Of a stretch of DNA of 11,811 nucleotides, positions 1 to 5,946 are shown piece after piece; the stretch's first letter is position 1, and each line of letters starts with the position of its first letter. Made by a program: the position numbers and the translations under genes. The stretch comes from JAZDOH01 sp043798815 (GTDB lineage Bacteria; Patescibacteriota; Gracilibacteria; UM-FILTER-43-11): positions 1-11,811 of the forward strand of contig JAZDOH010000019.1 of the NCBI GenBank assembly GCA_043798815.1, written 5' to 3'. Under the pieces are notes generated by a model, which was given only the letters and a program-made list of their open reading frames with translations, had not been told where the DNA came from and made no database searches.

Positions 1-2
1 CA

Positions 3-605
3 CCCACGCCGCCTTACATTAAACAGCCTGTCCAAAATTCAAACGACTACCAAACCATTTACGCCCGCCACGATGGTTCCGCGGCTGCGCCCACTGCCGG
101 GTTCCACTTTACTCAACGGGTTTTTGAGGCGCTTAAAGCCAGAGGAATCGGAATGGAATTCGTCACGTTGCACGTGGGCTTGGGCACTTTTGCTCCCGTA
201 AAAACCGAAGACATCACCCAACATCAAATTCACTCCGAATGGTTTGAGTTGTCTCCCGATGTCGCCAACCGTCTCAACGCCGCCAAAAAAGCTGGAAAGC
301 GTATCGTGGCTGTGGGCACCACCAGCGTGCGCGTGCTCGAGTCCTGCGCAGACCTGCCTGCCGGCAGGCAGGGCGAATCCGGCACTCTTCATCCCCAAAC
401 CACCGAAACCCAACTCTTCATTTACCCAGGCTACCGATTCAAATTCGTCGACCAAATGGTCACCAACTTTCACGTTCCAAAAAGCTCTTTGCTTATGCTC
501 GTTAGCGCTTTTGCCAACCGTGAATTCATTCTAAAATCTTACGAACTCGCCAAACAGTCCGGCTACCGTTTTTTCAGCTTCGGGGATGTGATGTGGATAC
601 ACTAA
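3..605 (+). CDS. queA: S-adenosylmethionine:tRNA ribosyltransferase-isomerase (QueA), C-terminal 200 residues, 5' end outside window
   Basis: QueA transfers and isomerises the ribosyl moiety of SAM onto 7-aminomethyl-7-deazaguanine in tRNA (position 34) to form epoxyqueuosine, acting in the cytoplasm. The frame is open from base 3 with no start, so about 140-150 N-terminal residues are missing. Family landmarks, numbered within the visible part, are PPYI (3-6), the signature APTAGFHFT (29-37), VTLHVGLGTFAPV (54-66), VGTTSVRVLES (104-114), LFIYPGY (138-144), VTNFHVPKSSLLMLVSAF (153-170) and the terminal YRFFSFGDVMWI (188-199). All are in the usual order and spacing, so the identification is firm. 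One oddity is the stretch LPAGRQ at 118-123, in the variable loop between the LES and LFIYPGY motifs. It is encoded by a 20-bp perfect palindrome and has the look of an in-frame insertion. The gene converges on the minus-strand gene to its right with 3 bases between stop codons, and no terminator hairpin is visible. Confidence 0.95.
   Translation, partial: PTPPYIKQPVQNSNDYQTIYARHDGSAAAPTAGFHFTQRVFEALKARGIGMEFVTLHVGLGTFAPVKTEDITQHQIHSEWFELSPDVANRLNAAKKAGKRIVAVGTTSVRVLESCADLPAGRQGESGTLHPQTTETQLFIYPGYRFKFVDQMVTNFHVPKSSLLMLVSAFANREFILKSYELAKQSGYRFFSFGDVMWIH
353..372. repeat. 20-bp perfect palindrome inserted in frame within queA
   Basis: The bases CCTGCCTGCCGGCAGGCAGG read identically on both strands. 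In the queA frame they encode the core of LPAGRQ. With the neighbouring base the insertion accounts for 21 nt (7 codons), so the frame is kept. It lies in a loop that varies in length between QueA proteins, so the protein probably tolerates it. Each arm contains a tandem CCTG/GGCA unit. By analogy with known families of palindromic elements found inside bacterial genes (for example Rickettsia palindromic elements), it is probably one copy of a dispersed genomic repeat. No second full copy occurs in this window. Confidence 0.8.
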
Positions 606-608
606 AAA

Positions 609-1172
609 TCAGTTTAAAATCACGGGTTTTACTCCAACTTCTTGTTTGGCGTAATGATTTCTAAGCATTGCGTCTGCCTGCCTATTTGCAATATGAGCTA
701 GGTTGTCAGATAAGGCTGGAGATTTTGAGAGCTGATCAACAATCTTCAATCTTGCGATAATGGAGTACATAATGCTTACCAAATTATTGATCCTCATTTT
801 TATAGCTTCCAGGCGTTCATTGCGATGAGTATCAAGGAAAAGATTATTTAAAAAATCAGCGATACACCCTAACTGAGTCAAGCTTTCACCAAAATCAACC
901 ACTTCAAAAAGATCCAGCGTGCAAAGGCTTTCCAAGGACGTCAAAATAACGGGCAAATGATTGTATTGTAAATTATCTCTAGAGTCATGAAGGGCGCTAT
1001 TTAAATCTTTTAATGCGCGGTTAACATGTCGCATATCAGGAGATTGGCCTGTGACATTTCCTACAAGGCGATTATGAAGATCATGCACAGCGACAATGGC
1101 TTTTTGTAATACACCAGGCATTAATACATAGTGATTTCTGGTGTCGACTAAAGTATGTTTAGTAAGAAGCAT
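609..1172 (-). CDS. Hypothetical helical protein, 187 aa
   Basis: I do not recognise this protein. It is 187 residues long and predicted from composition to be mostly alpha-helical and soluble. It has no signal peptide, no long hydrophobic segment and no obvious catalytic or metal-binding motif. The regular leucine, isoleucine and histidine pattern (for example ALKDLNSALHDSRDNL near 53-68 and the MRINNLVSIMYSIIARL stretch near 126-142) suggests a helical bundle. It begins at ATG 1172 and ends with TGA three bases from the queA stop, tail to tail. The gene is more AT-rich than its neighbours: the 60-base blocks 781-840 and 961-1020 each contain only 21 G/C. That fits acquisition by transfer. 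It has its own near-perfect promoter and looks like a single-gene unit. There is no Shine-Dalgarno sequence before the ATG. Confidence 0.7.
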   Translation of the reverse strand: MLLTKHTLVDTRNHYVLMPGVLQKAIVAVHDLHNRLVGNVTGQSPDMRHVNRALKDLNSALHDSRDNLQYNHLPVILTSLESLCTLDLFEVVDFGESLTQLGCIADFLNNLFLDTHRNERLEAIKMRINNLVSIMYSIIARLKIVDQLSKSPALSDNLAHIANRQADAMLRNHYAKQEVGVKPVILN

Positions 1173-1202
1173 GAGTAATTGAACTTAAAAGACAACATCG
1201 CT

Positions 1203-1230
1203 ATTATACTTATACATTAATGTTTGTCAA
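1203..1230 (-). promoter_or_regulatory. Consensus sigma-70-type promoter for the 609-1172 gene
   Basis: On the minus strand TTGACA (1230-1225) is followed after 16 bp by TATAAT (1208-1203), a full match to both hexamers. The expected start of transcription is near 1196, giving a leader of roughly 24 nt before ATG 1172. A plus-strand hexamer TATACT (1205-1210) overlaps the minus -10 and could serve the divergent lipoprotein gene, but its best -35 (TTGAAC, 1179-1184) is 20 bp away, so that promoter is doubtful. Confidence 0.65.
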
Positions 1231-1249
1231 CATAATTTATGTTTGTCAA
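1220..1249. repeat. Pair of 11-bp direct repeats (ATGTTTGTCAA) at a divergent promoter
   Basis: ATGTTTGTCAA occurs at 1220-1230 and again at 1239-1249, 19 bp from start to start. The first copy contains the -35 hexamer of the minus-strand promoter. The second contains the start codon of the lipoprotein gene. This could be a binding site for a regulator controlling both genes, or simply a small duplication. Confidence 0.4.
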
Positions 1250-1841
1250 TAAGTTACTCTTAGGCATGACTATCGGTGGTATAATTTTAAGTGCTTGCAC
1301 TTTGGTTGGTCCTTCTGGAAAATCAACTCGAGATTCTATCACTTCACTACCTTCTATGACTCAAACATCGCTCGATTTTCAAGTTACAGGCTATGAAAAC
1401 GGCGGTCGTATGCCGGTCAGATTCGCCACACGCGGTGGGGGTGGGGAAAATATTTCTATTGGCCTTAAATGGTCCGAGGTTTCCGGCGCCAAGTCGTACG
1501 CGTTACTTTTTGACGACAAACATCCCGTTGCCAACAATTGGGTGCATTGGCTAGTTACAGATATTCCAGCGACAGTTACTGAAATTCCGGAAGGAGTCAG
1601 CCGAACAGCCAAAATGCCAGTTGGTTCTCGCGAACTTATAACAAGCTGGGGCCGTACCGGATACGATGGCCCTCAGCCGCCGGTTGGTTCCGGCGATCAT
1701 GAATATGTAGCAACCCTTTTTGCGTTGGATGTCGAAAAACTTGAAGTGTCGAACAACGTATCACGTAATGATTTTTTGAAAGGAGTTGGGTCTCACACTA
1801 TCGCTAAAAGCAATTGGAGTGGGTGGCTTGAAAGAAAGTAG
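1239..1841 (+). CDS. YbhB/YbcL-family (PEBP / Raf-kinase-inhibitor-like) lipoprotein
   Basis: This 200-residue protein belongs to the phosphatidylethanolamine-binding-protein superfamily. Bacterial members have a conserved anion-binding pocket, but their cellular role is poorly defined. Residues 5-20 form a lipoprotein signal: lysine at 5, hydrophobic core LLLGMTIGGII, and lipobox LSAC with lipidated Cys20. The mature protein should therefore be anchored on the outer face of a membrane. A Ser/Thr-rich linker (about 21-46) precedes the PEBP fold. Family motifs are FDDKHPVANNWVHWLVTDIP (91-110, equivalent to the DPDAP...HW..NIP region) and GRTGYDGPQPPVGSGDHEY (138-156), followed by LFALD. ATG 1239 is preferred over Met10 because only the longer form has a positively charged signal-peptide N-terminus. 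No Shine-Dalgarno sequence precedes either start. It is head-to-head with the 609-1172 gene and converges on cobO. Confidence 0.88.
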   Translation: MFVNKLLLGMTIGGIILSACTLVGPSGKSTRDSITSLPSMTQTSLDFQVTGYENGGRMPVRFATRGGGGENISIGLKWSEVSGAKSYALLFDDKHPVANNWVHWLVTDIPATVTEIPEGVSRTAKMPVGSRELITSWGRTGYDGPQPPVGSGDHEYVATLFALDVEKLEVSNNVSRNDFLKGVGSHTIAKSNWSGWLERK

Positions 1842-1868
1842 TCCTCTATGATCAATGAAGTTAGAAGA

Positions 1869-1911
1869 CACTCTAAAAATAGACGGCGAAGAGACGGCGA
1901 ATCTTAGAGTG
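1869..1911. repeat. Inverted repeat with an internal 10-bp tandem repeat, between convergent genes
   Basis: CACTCTAA (1869-1876) and TTAGAGTG (1904-1911) can form an 8-bp stem around a 27-nt loop. The loop carries AGACGGCGAA twice (1881-1890 and 1892-1901, 11-bp period). The structure lies between the stop codons of the lipoprotein and cobO genes. It could act as a weak bidirectional terminator or RNA-stability element, but the loop is large and no U-tract adjoins the stem. It is reported as structure without assigned function. Confidence 0.35.
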
Positions 1912-1934
1912 CCGCAAAAAGACTTTGTCAGCTC

Positions 1935-2459
1935 CTAGTAATCTAATCCCTTTGTCGCATCTTGGCCGGAGCGGAAATAGTGTTTCATTTCCTTAATTTC
2001 AGAAACTAGGTCGGCTTTTTCGGTGAGCCACGCCGGCGCCCCCCTTCCAGTCAGGAGTAAATGAGTCATTGGCGGGCATTTCTCCACCACTTCCTGCACT
2101 TTCGACTCAGACACTAACCCTAAATTCAACGCGTTGATGAGCTCGTCACAAACGATTAAAAAATAATCTTTACCATACAGCTCCAAAATCTTTTTTACCC
2201 CTTCTTCCGCCTGTTTTAAATCTCCTGGCGTGTTATCAAATCGGAACGTTTTGGATTTTTCATCAAATCTCGGTAAACCAAATCGAAATACGTCAATTGC
2301 TTTCGAAAATTTCCCGAGCATTTTTTGTTCGCCGTAATGGTTGCCGCCTTTGTCAAAAAAAACGATGGCGACTCGCTTATTCCAACCCGCCGCACGGAGC
2401 GCGGTTCCAAGGGCGGAAGTGGTTTTTCCTTTGCCATTTCCCGTAACGACTAAAATCAT
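1935..2459 (-). CDS. cobO: Cob(I)alamin / cob(I)yrinate a,c-diamide adenosyltransferase (CobO/BtuR type)
   Basis: This enzyme moves the 5'-deoxyadenosyl group of ATP onto the cobalt of reduced corrinoids, giving adenosylcobalamin. Numbered from the start chosen here (174 residues): P-loop GNGKGKTT (7-14); the Walker-B-like region IVCDELINALNLGL (102-115); LTGRGAP (136-142); and the family's C-terminal KHYFRSGQDATKGLDY (159-174). These motifs define the CobO/BtuR family, distinct from PduO and EutT. The frame extends to ATG 2555 (206 residues). I prefer ATG 2459 because the P-loop then sits close to the N-terminus as in short CobO proteins, the extra 32 residues look non-homologous, and the NrdR-like site and both predicted promoters would otherwise fall inside the gene. 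It is divergent from nrdJ, whose enzyme needs this cofactor. No other corrinoid-biosynthesis gene is present, so scavenged cobalamin is the likely substrate. Confidence 0.92.
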   Translation of the reverse strand: MILVVTGNGKGKTTSALGTALRAAGWNKRVAIVFFDKGGNHYGEQKMLGKFSKAIDVFRFGLPRFDEKSKTFRFDNTPGDLKQAEEGVKKILELYGKDYFLIVCDELINALNLGLVSESKVQEVVEKCPPMTHLLLTGRGAPAWLTEKADLVSEIKEMKHYFRSGQDATKGLDY

Positions 2460-2464
2460 AAACA

Positions 2465-2480
2465 ACACAATATCTTGTGG
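2465..2480. promoter_or_regulatory. NrdR box (strong match)
   Basis: ACACAATATCTTGTGG fits the known 16-bp NrdR palindrome (roughly ACACWATATMTTGTGT) at every position except the last. It has a perfect CACAA...TTGTG dyad centred between 2472 and 2473. NrdR is the ATP/dATP-sensing zinc-finger/ATP-cone repressor of ribonucleotide reductase genes. The site lies 5 bp before the chosen cobO start and about 107 bp before nrdJ. Its location beside a ribonucleotide reductase gene makes chance unlikely. Confidence 0.8.
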
Positions 2481-2490
2481 GTGCAACGTC

Positions 2491-2519
2491 ATTGTTCTAC
2501 AAGCTGTTGGAGTCGTCAA
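2491..2519 (-). promoter_or_regulatory. Candidate cobO promoter
   Basis: On the minus strand TTGACG (2519-2514) is followed after 17 bp by AACAAT (2496-2491, 4 of 6 matches). The start of transcription would be near 2484, giving a leader of about 25 nt before ATG 2459. That resembles the leader lengths of other promoters in this window. The weak NrdR-like site occupies the spacer and the strong box lies in the initially transcribed region, a geometry that suits repression. Confidence 0.4.
2497..2512. promoter_or_regulatory. Second, degenerate NrdR-like half of a paired site
   Basis: CTACAAGCTGTTGGAG keeps the inner CAA-4-TTG dyad and outer CT/AG symmetry, centred between 2504 and 2505. That is exactly 32 bp (three helical turns) from the centre of the strong box, with 16 bp between the two sites. 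Known NrdR sites usually come in pairs with 15-16 bp between them. The site matches the consensus at only about half its positions, so position is the main argument. It fills the spacer between the predicted cobO -35 and -10 hexamers. Confidence 0.5.
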
Positions 2520-2529
2520 GCCAAATGGA

Positions 2530-2558
2530 TTGACGAATTTTTGACCTTTCGGCATAGT
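2530..2558 (+). promoter_or_regulatory. Candidate nrdJ promoter
   Basis: TTGACG (2530-2535) is followed after 17 bp by CATAGT (2553-2558, 4 of 6 matches). The expected start is near 2565, about 22 nt before the nrdJ ATG. The two -35 elements (CGTCAA at 2514-2519 and TTGACG at 2530-2535) form an inverted repeat 10 bp apart, so the divergent promoters are back to back. A weaker upstream alternative is TTGTGG (2475-2480) with TACAAG (2498-2503), which would overlap both NrdR-like sites. Confidence 0.4.
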
Positions 2559-2586
2559 GAAAAACGCTCTTTAAATTTCCTGAATT

Positions 2587-5500
2587 ATGAAGAAACCAAC
2601 TCCAAAGAATGGTCTTAAAGTCTCTCGCCTTTTTAGCCGTGCCGGCATCAATCCGTTGGATGAAGTTCAATACGAAAAACGCAATTGCAGCATCAAACGC
2701 CCAGACGGTTCTGTGGTGTTTGAAATGAATGATTTTTCCATTCCACAGAATTGGTCCCTGAATGCCGGCGACATCATGATTTCTAAATACGCCCGCAAGG
2801 CCGGCGTTCCTCAGACCGATGAAAAAGGCCGCATGCTCAAAGACCCCAATGGCAAGCCTGTTATGGGCCCGGAACGCAGTGCTCGGCAAATCGTCGGTCG
2901 GATGAGCGGCTGCTGGCGTTCGTGGGGAGAAAAATATGGTTATTTTGCCTCCGCTGAAGATGCTCAATCCTACGAAGATGAAATGAACGCGATGCTCATC
3001 AATCAAATGGCCGCCCCCAACTCCCCGCAATGGTTCAACACGGGGCTAAACACGGCGTACGGCATCACGGGTCCGGCGCAGGGGCATTTTTACCCCGATC
3101 CCGTAACCGGAGAAATCAAAACCTCCGAAGACGCCTACACCCATCCTCAGCCACACGCCTGTTTCATTCAATCCGTGAACGACGACATGGTAAATGAAGG
3201 CGGCATCATGGATTTATGGATCCGTGAAGCTCGTTTGTTTAAATACGGCTCTGGCACAGGCACCAACTTCTCCAAGCTACGCGGCAAGGGCGAATCCCTC
3301 TCCGGCGGCGGCCAATCTTCGGGTCTCATGTCGTTTCTTAAAATCGGTGATCGGGCGGCCGGCGCCATCAAATCCGGCGGCACCACTCGTCGGGCGGCTA
3401 AAATGGTAAGTTTAGACATCGATCATCCCGAAATCGAAGACTTCATCAATTGGAAAGCGGGCGAAGAAAAAAAGGTCGCGGCCATGGTGGCGGCGGGCTA
3501 TTCCTCCGACTTCAACGGAGAGGCATACAGCACGGTTTCGGGTCAAAACTCCAACAATTCCGTGCGCGTCTCCAATGACTTTTTGCACGCCGTTGAAACC
3601 GATGGAGATTGGAACCTCATTCGCCGCACGGATGGCAAGGTGTATAAAACCATCAAAGCCAGAAAACTCTGGAACGCCATTGGTCAGGCTGCTTGGGCTT
3701 GCGCCGATCCGGGGCTTCAGTACGATACCACCATAAATGAATGGCACACTTGCCCCAAAGACGGCCGCATCAACGCCAGCAACCCCTGTTCCGAATACAT
3801 GTTCCTCGACGACACCGCCTGCAACCTCGCATCACTCAACCTACTAAAGTTTTTTGATGTTGAAAAATCTAAACTCGACATCAAAGCCCTGCAGCACGCC
3901 ATCCGACTATGGACGGTCACACTCGAAATCAGCGTGCTCATGGCTCAATACCCCAGTTACACCATTGCCAAAAGAAGTTATGAATATCGCACGCTGGGTC
4001 TTGGTTACGCCAATCTGGGTACCCTCCTCATGCTCTCGGGCATTCCCTACGACAGCGATAAAAGCCGGGCGGTGGCTGGTGCCATCACGGCAATCCTTAC
4101 GGGAACGAGTTACAAAACCTCAGCTGAACTCGCAAAAGTTATTGACCCATTCCCTCGCTTTGAATCCAATCGGGAATCCATGCTTCGCGTCATCCAAAAT
4201 CATCGCCGCGCCGCCTATGACGCGTCTGAAAATGAATACGATGGGTTGGAAGTAAAACCAATGGGGATCAATCAGACCCTATGTCCCGAATATTTGCACA
4301 AGGCTGCCTGTGAATCGTGGGATGCCGCCTTAAGAATGGGCGAACAATACGGCTATCGCAACGCTCAAGTCACCGTGATCGCCCCCACCGGCACCATCGG
4401 TCTCCTGATGGATTGCGACACCACTGGGGTGGAGCCGGATTTTGCTTTGGTTAAGTTCAAAAAGCTCGCGGGCGAAGGATACATGAAAATCGTCAACCAA
4501 TCCGTGGGGCCGGCGCTTAAAAAGCTCGGCTACTCGCCTGCAGAAATCCAGGACATCATGGATTATCTAATCGGAAAAAACACGCTCCTCGACGCCCCGT
4601 TCATCAACTGGAAAACATTAAAAGACAAAGGCTTGAACGACGAAGAGCTCACCCGCATCCAAAAGCAACTCCCCCTCTGCTTCGATATCACCATGGCTTT
4701 CAACAAGTACGTCGTGGGCGAGGAGGCATTGGAACGATTGGGTATTTCACCGGAAACGGCCAACGGCTCCACCTTTAATTTCCTTAAAGAAATCGGCTTC
4801 ACCGATGAAAAAATCGAAGCGGCCAATGTGGTGATTTGCGGCGCGCTCACCATCGAAGGCGCTCCTCACTTAAAAGAAGAACATTTGTCGGTATTCGATT
4901 GCGCCAACAAATGCGGCAGCAAGGGGACGCGCTTCATTCGCCACATGGGGCATCTTAAAATGCTGGCGGCCACCCAGCCTTTTATTTCCGGTTCCATCAG
5001 CAAAACCATAAACATGCCAAATTCCGCCAAGGTCGAAGACGTTCAGGATGCCTATTGGCAGGGTTGGCAATTGGGGCTAAAATGCAGCGCGCTGTACCGC
5101 GATGGGAGCAAAATATCCCAGGTGCTCAACACCACTTCCAAAGAAAAAAAAGAAGAAAAACTCGAAATCAAAGAAGTGGAAATCACCAAACGTCCCATTC
5201 GCCACAAACTGCCCAACGAACGGCAATCCATCACGCATAAATTCTCCATTGCCGGGCACGAGGGCTATTTTACGGTCGGCTTATACGAAGACGGAACTCC
5301 GGGCGAATTCTTCATCAAGATGAGCAAAGAAGGTTCCACGCTTTCCGGAATCATGGACGCGCTCGCCCTCTCCCTCTCCCTGAACATGCAATACGGCGTT
5401 CCGCTGGAAGTGCTCGTCGGCAAATTCACCCACACCCGTTTTGAACCGGCCGGAATGACAGCCAATCCCGAAATTCCCATGGTCAAATCCATGATGGACT

Positions 5501-5907
5501 ACATCGGGCGCTGGCTGGCCGTTAAGTTTTTGTCCAAAGAAGACGCCAAAAAATACCACAACAGCGAACTCATCGAACGCGCTTACGCCCAGGGAACCAT
5601 GAGCAAAAACGGCGTCCTCCCCTCCATTCGTACCAGCACAATCACTCTCAGTGAGCCCAAAGTCAAAGAAGACCAGGAAAAGGGATTGATCGAGGCGCTT
5701 GAAAAATCAAAAGTGGCCACTCAATCCATCAAAGCCCCCCTCAAAAAAACTGCCGTCGCAATCGGTTCCGCTAGTCAAATCCACGGCACGCCTCAGGCCT
5801 TCCACAACGAAGACGCGCCCATGTGCCACAATTGCGGTTCAGTGATGCTCCGGAACGGCAGCTGCTACAAATGCCTGGATTGCGGGGAGACTTCTGGCTG
5901 CAGTTGA
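2587..5907 (+). CDS. nrdJ: Adenosylcobalamin-dependent (class II) ribonucleotide reductase
   Basis: This cytoplasmic enzyme reduces ribonucleotides to deoxyribonucleotides, using adenosylcobalamin to generate the active-site thiyl radical. It has 1106 residues, within the range of full-length NrdJ proteins, with no intein apparent. The radical/active-site motif NPCSE has Cys401 and Glu403, with Asn399. The redox pair is Cys192 (HACFIQS) and Cys412 (TACNLASLNL). KYGSGTGTNFSKLRG is at 219-233 and the substrate-phosphate motif APTGTIG at 599-605. A charged Lys/Glu linker (about 850-865) leads to the TSCPD domain (about 874-980). The C-terminus carries CHNC (1080-1083) and CYKCLDCGETSGC (1093-1105), the metal-binding and shuttle cysteines that re-reduce the active site. 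No Shine-Dalgarno sequence precedes ATG 2587, but the N-terminus matches the family. It diverges from cobO and is probably cotranscribed with the two transporters downstream. Bases 5144-5151 are a run of eight A in the linker, a possible slippage spot. Confidence 0.98.
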   Translation: MKKPTPKNGLKVSRLFSRAGINPLDEVQYEKRNCSIKRPDGSVVFEMNDFSIPQNWSLNAGDIMISKYARKAGVPQTDEKGRMLKDPNGKPVMGPERSARQIVGRMSGCWRSWGEKYGYFASAEDAQSYEDEMNAMLINQMAAPNSPQWFNTGLNTAYGITGPAQGHFYPDPVTGEIKTSEDAYTHPQPHACFIQSVNDDMVNEGGIMDLWIREARLFKYGSGTGTNFSKLRGKGESLSGGGQSSGLMSFLKIGDRAAGAIKSGGTTRRAAKMVSLDIDHPEIEDFINWKAGEEKKVAAMVAAGYSSDFNGEAYSTVSGQNSNNSVRVSNDFLHAVETDGDWNLIRRTDGKVYKTIKARKLWNAIGQAAWACADPGLQYDTTINEWHTCPKDGRINASNPCSEYMFLDDTACNLASLNLLKFFDVEKSKLDIKALQHAIRLWTVTLEISVLMAQYPSYTIAKRSYEYRTLGLGYANLGTLLMLSGIPYDSDKSRAVAGAITAILTGTSYKTSAELAKVIDPFPRFESNRESMLRVIQNHRRAAYDASENEYDGLEVKPMGINQTLCPEYLHKAACESWDAALRMGEQYGYRNAQVTVIAPTGTIGLLMDCDTTGVEPDFALVKFKKLAGEGYMKIVNQSVGPALKKLGYSPAEIQDIMDYLIGKNTLLDAPFINWKTLKDKGLNDEELTRIQKQLPLCFDITMAFNKYVVGEEALERLGISPETANGSTFNFLKEIGFTDEKIEAANVVICGALTIEGAPHLKEEHLSVFDCANKCGSKGTRFIRHMGHLKMLAATQPFISGSISKTINMPNSAKVEDVQDAYWQGWQLGLKCSALYRDGSKISQVLNTTSKEKKEEKLEIKEVEITKRPIRHKLPNERQSITHKFSIAGHEGYFTVGLYEDGTPGEFFIKMSKEGSTLSGIMDALALSLSLNMQYGVPLEVLVGKFTHTRFEPAGMTANPEIPMVKSMMDYIGRWLAVKFLSKEDAKKYHNSELIERAYAQGTMSKNGVLPSIRTSTITLSEPKVKEDQEKGLIEALEKSKVATQSIKAPLKKTAVAIGSASQIHGTPQAFHNEDAPMCHNCGSVMLRNGSCYKCLDCGETSGCS

Positions 5908-5946
5908 TATCTGGTTTTTTGGGAATTGGCTTGTTACACTGCGCTC

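Noticed and set aside
609..640. Terminator between queA and the minus-strand gene
   Set aside because: Only a 4-bp A/T pairing (AAAA with TTTT) is visible and it lies inside coding sequence.
669..684. A second copy of the queA palindrome (CTGCCTGCC) in the 609-1172 gene
   Set aside because: Only one nine-base half is present and no matching inverted arm follows; probably chance.
2457..2555. cobO starting at ATG 2555 with a 32-residue N-terminal extension
   Set aside because: The extension has no family resemblance, carries the NrdR box, and its ATG lies inside the predicted nrdJ -10. The shorter start puts the P-loop where short CobO proteins have it. An experimental start could still overturn this.
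2460..2586. Possible cobalamin riboswitch upstream of cobO or nrdJ
   Set aside because: The gap is only 127 bp and contains no B12-box-like sequence; the NrdR-type sites and promoters account for it.
2497..3030. Long minus-strand frame overlapping the nrdJ start
   Set aside because: Lies antisense to conserved NrdJ sequence and has low-complexity, non-protein-like translation; a shadow of nrdJ.
5144..5151. Programmed frameshift at the A8 run in nrdJ
   Set aside because: The zero frame continues into the TSCPD and cysteine-rich domains, and the shifted frame ends without any recognisable domain.
5905..5907. TGA read as glycine (code 25, Gracilibacteria/Absconditabacteria)
   Set aside because: The TGA after the terminal GCS of NrdJ falls exactly at the family's C-terminus, and the TGA at 9315-9313 also ends a complete protein, so TGA is a stop.
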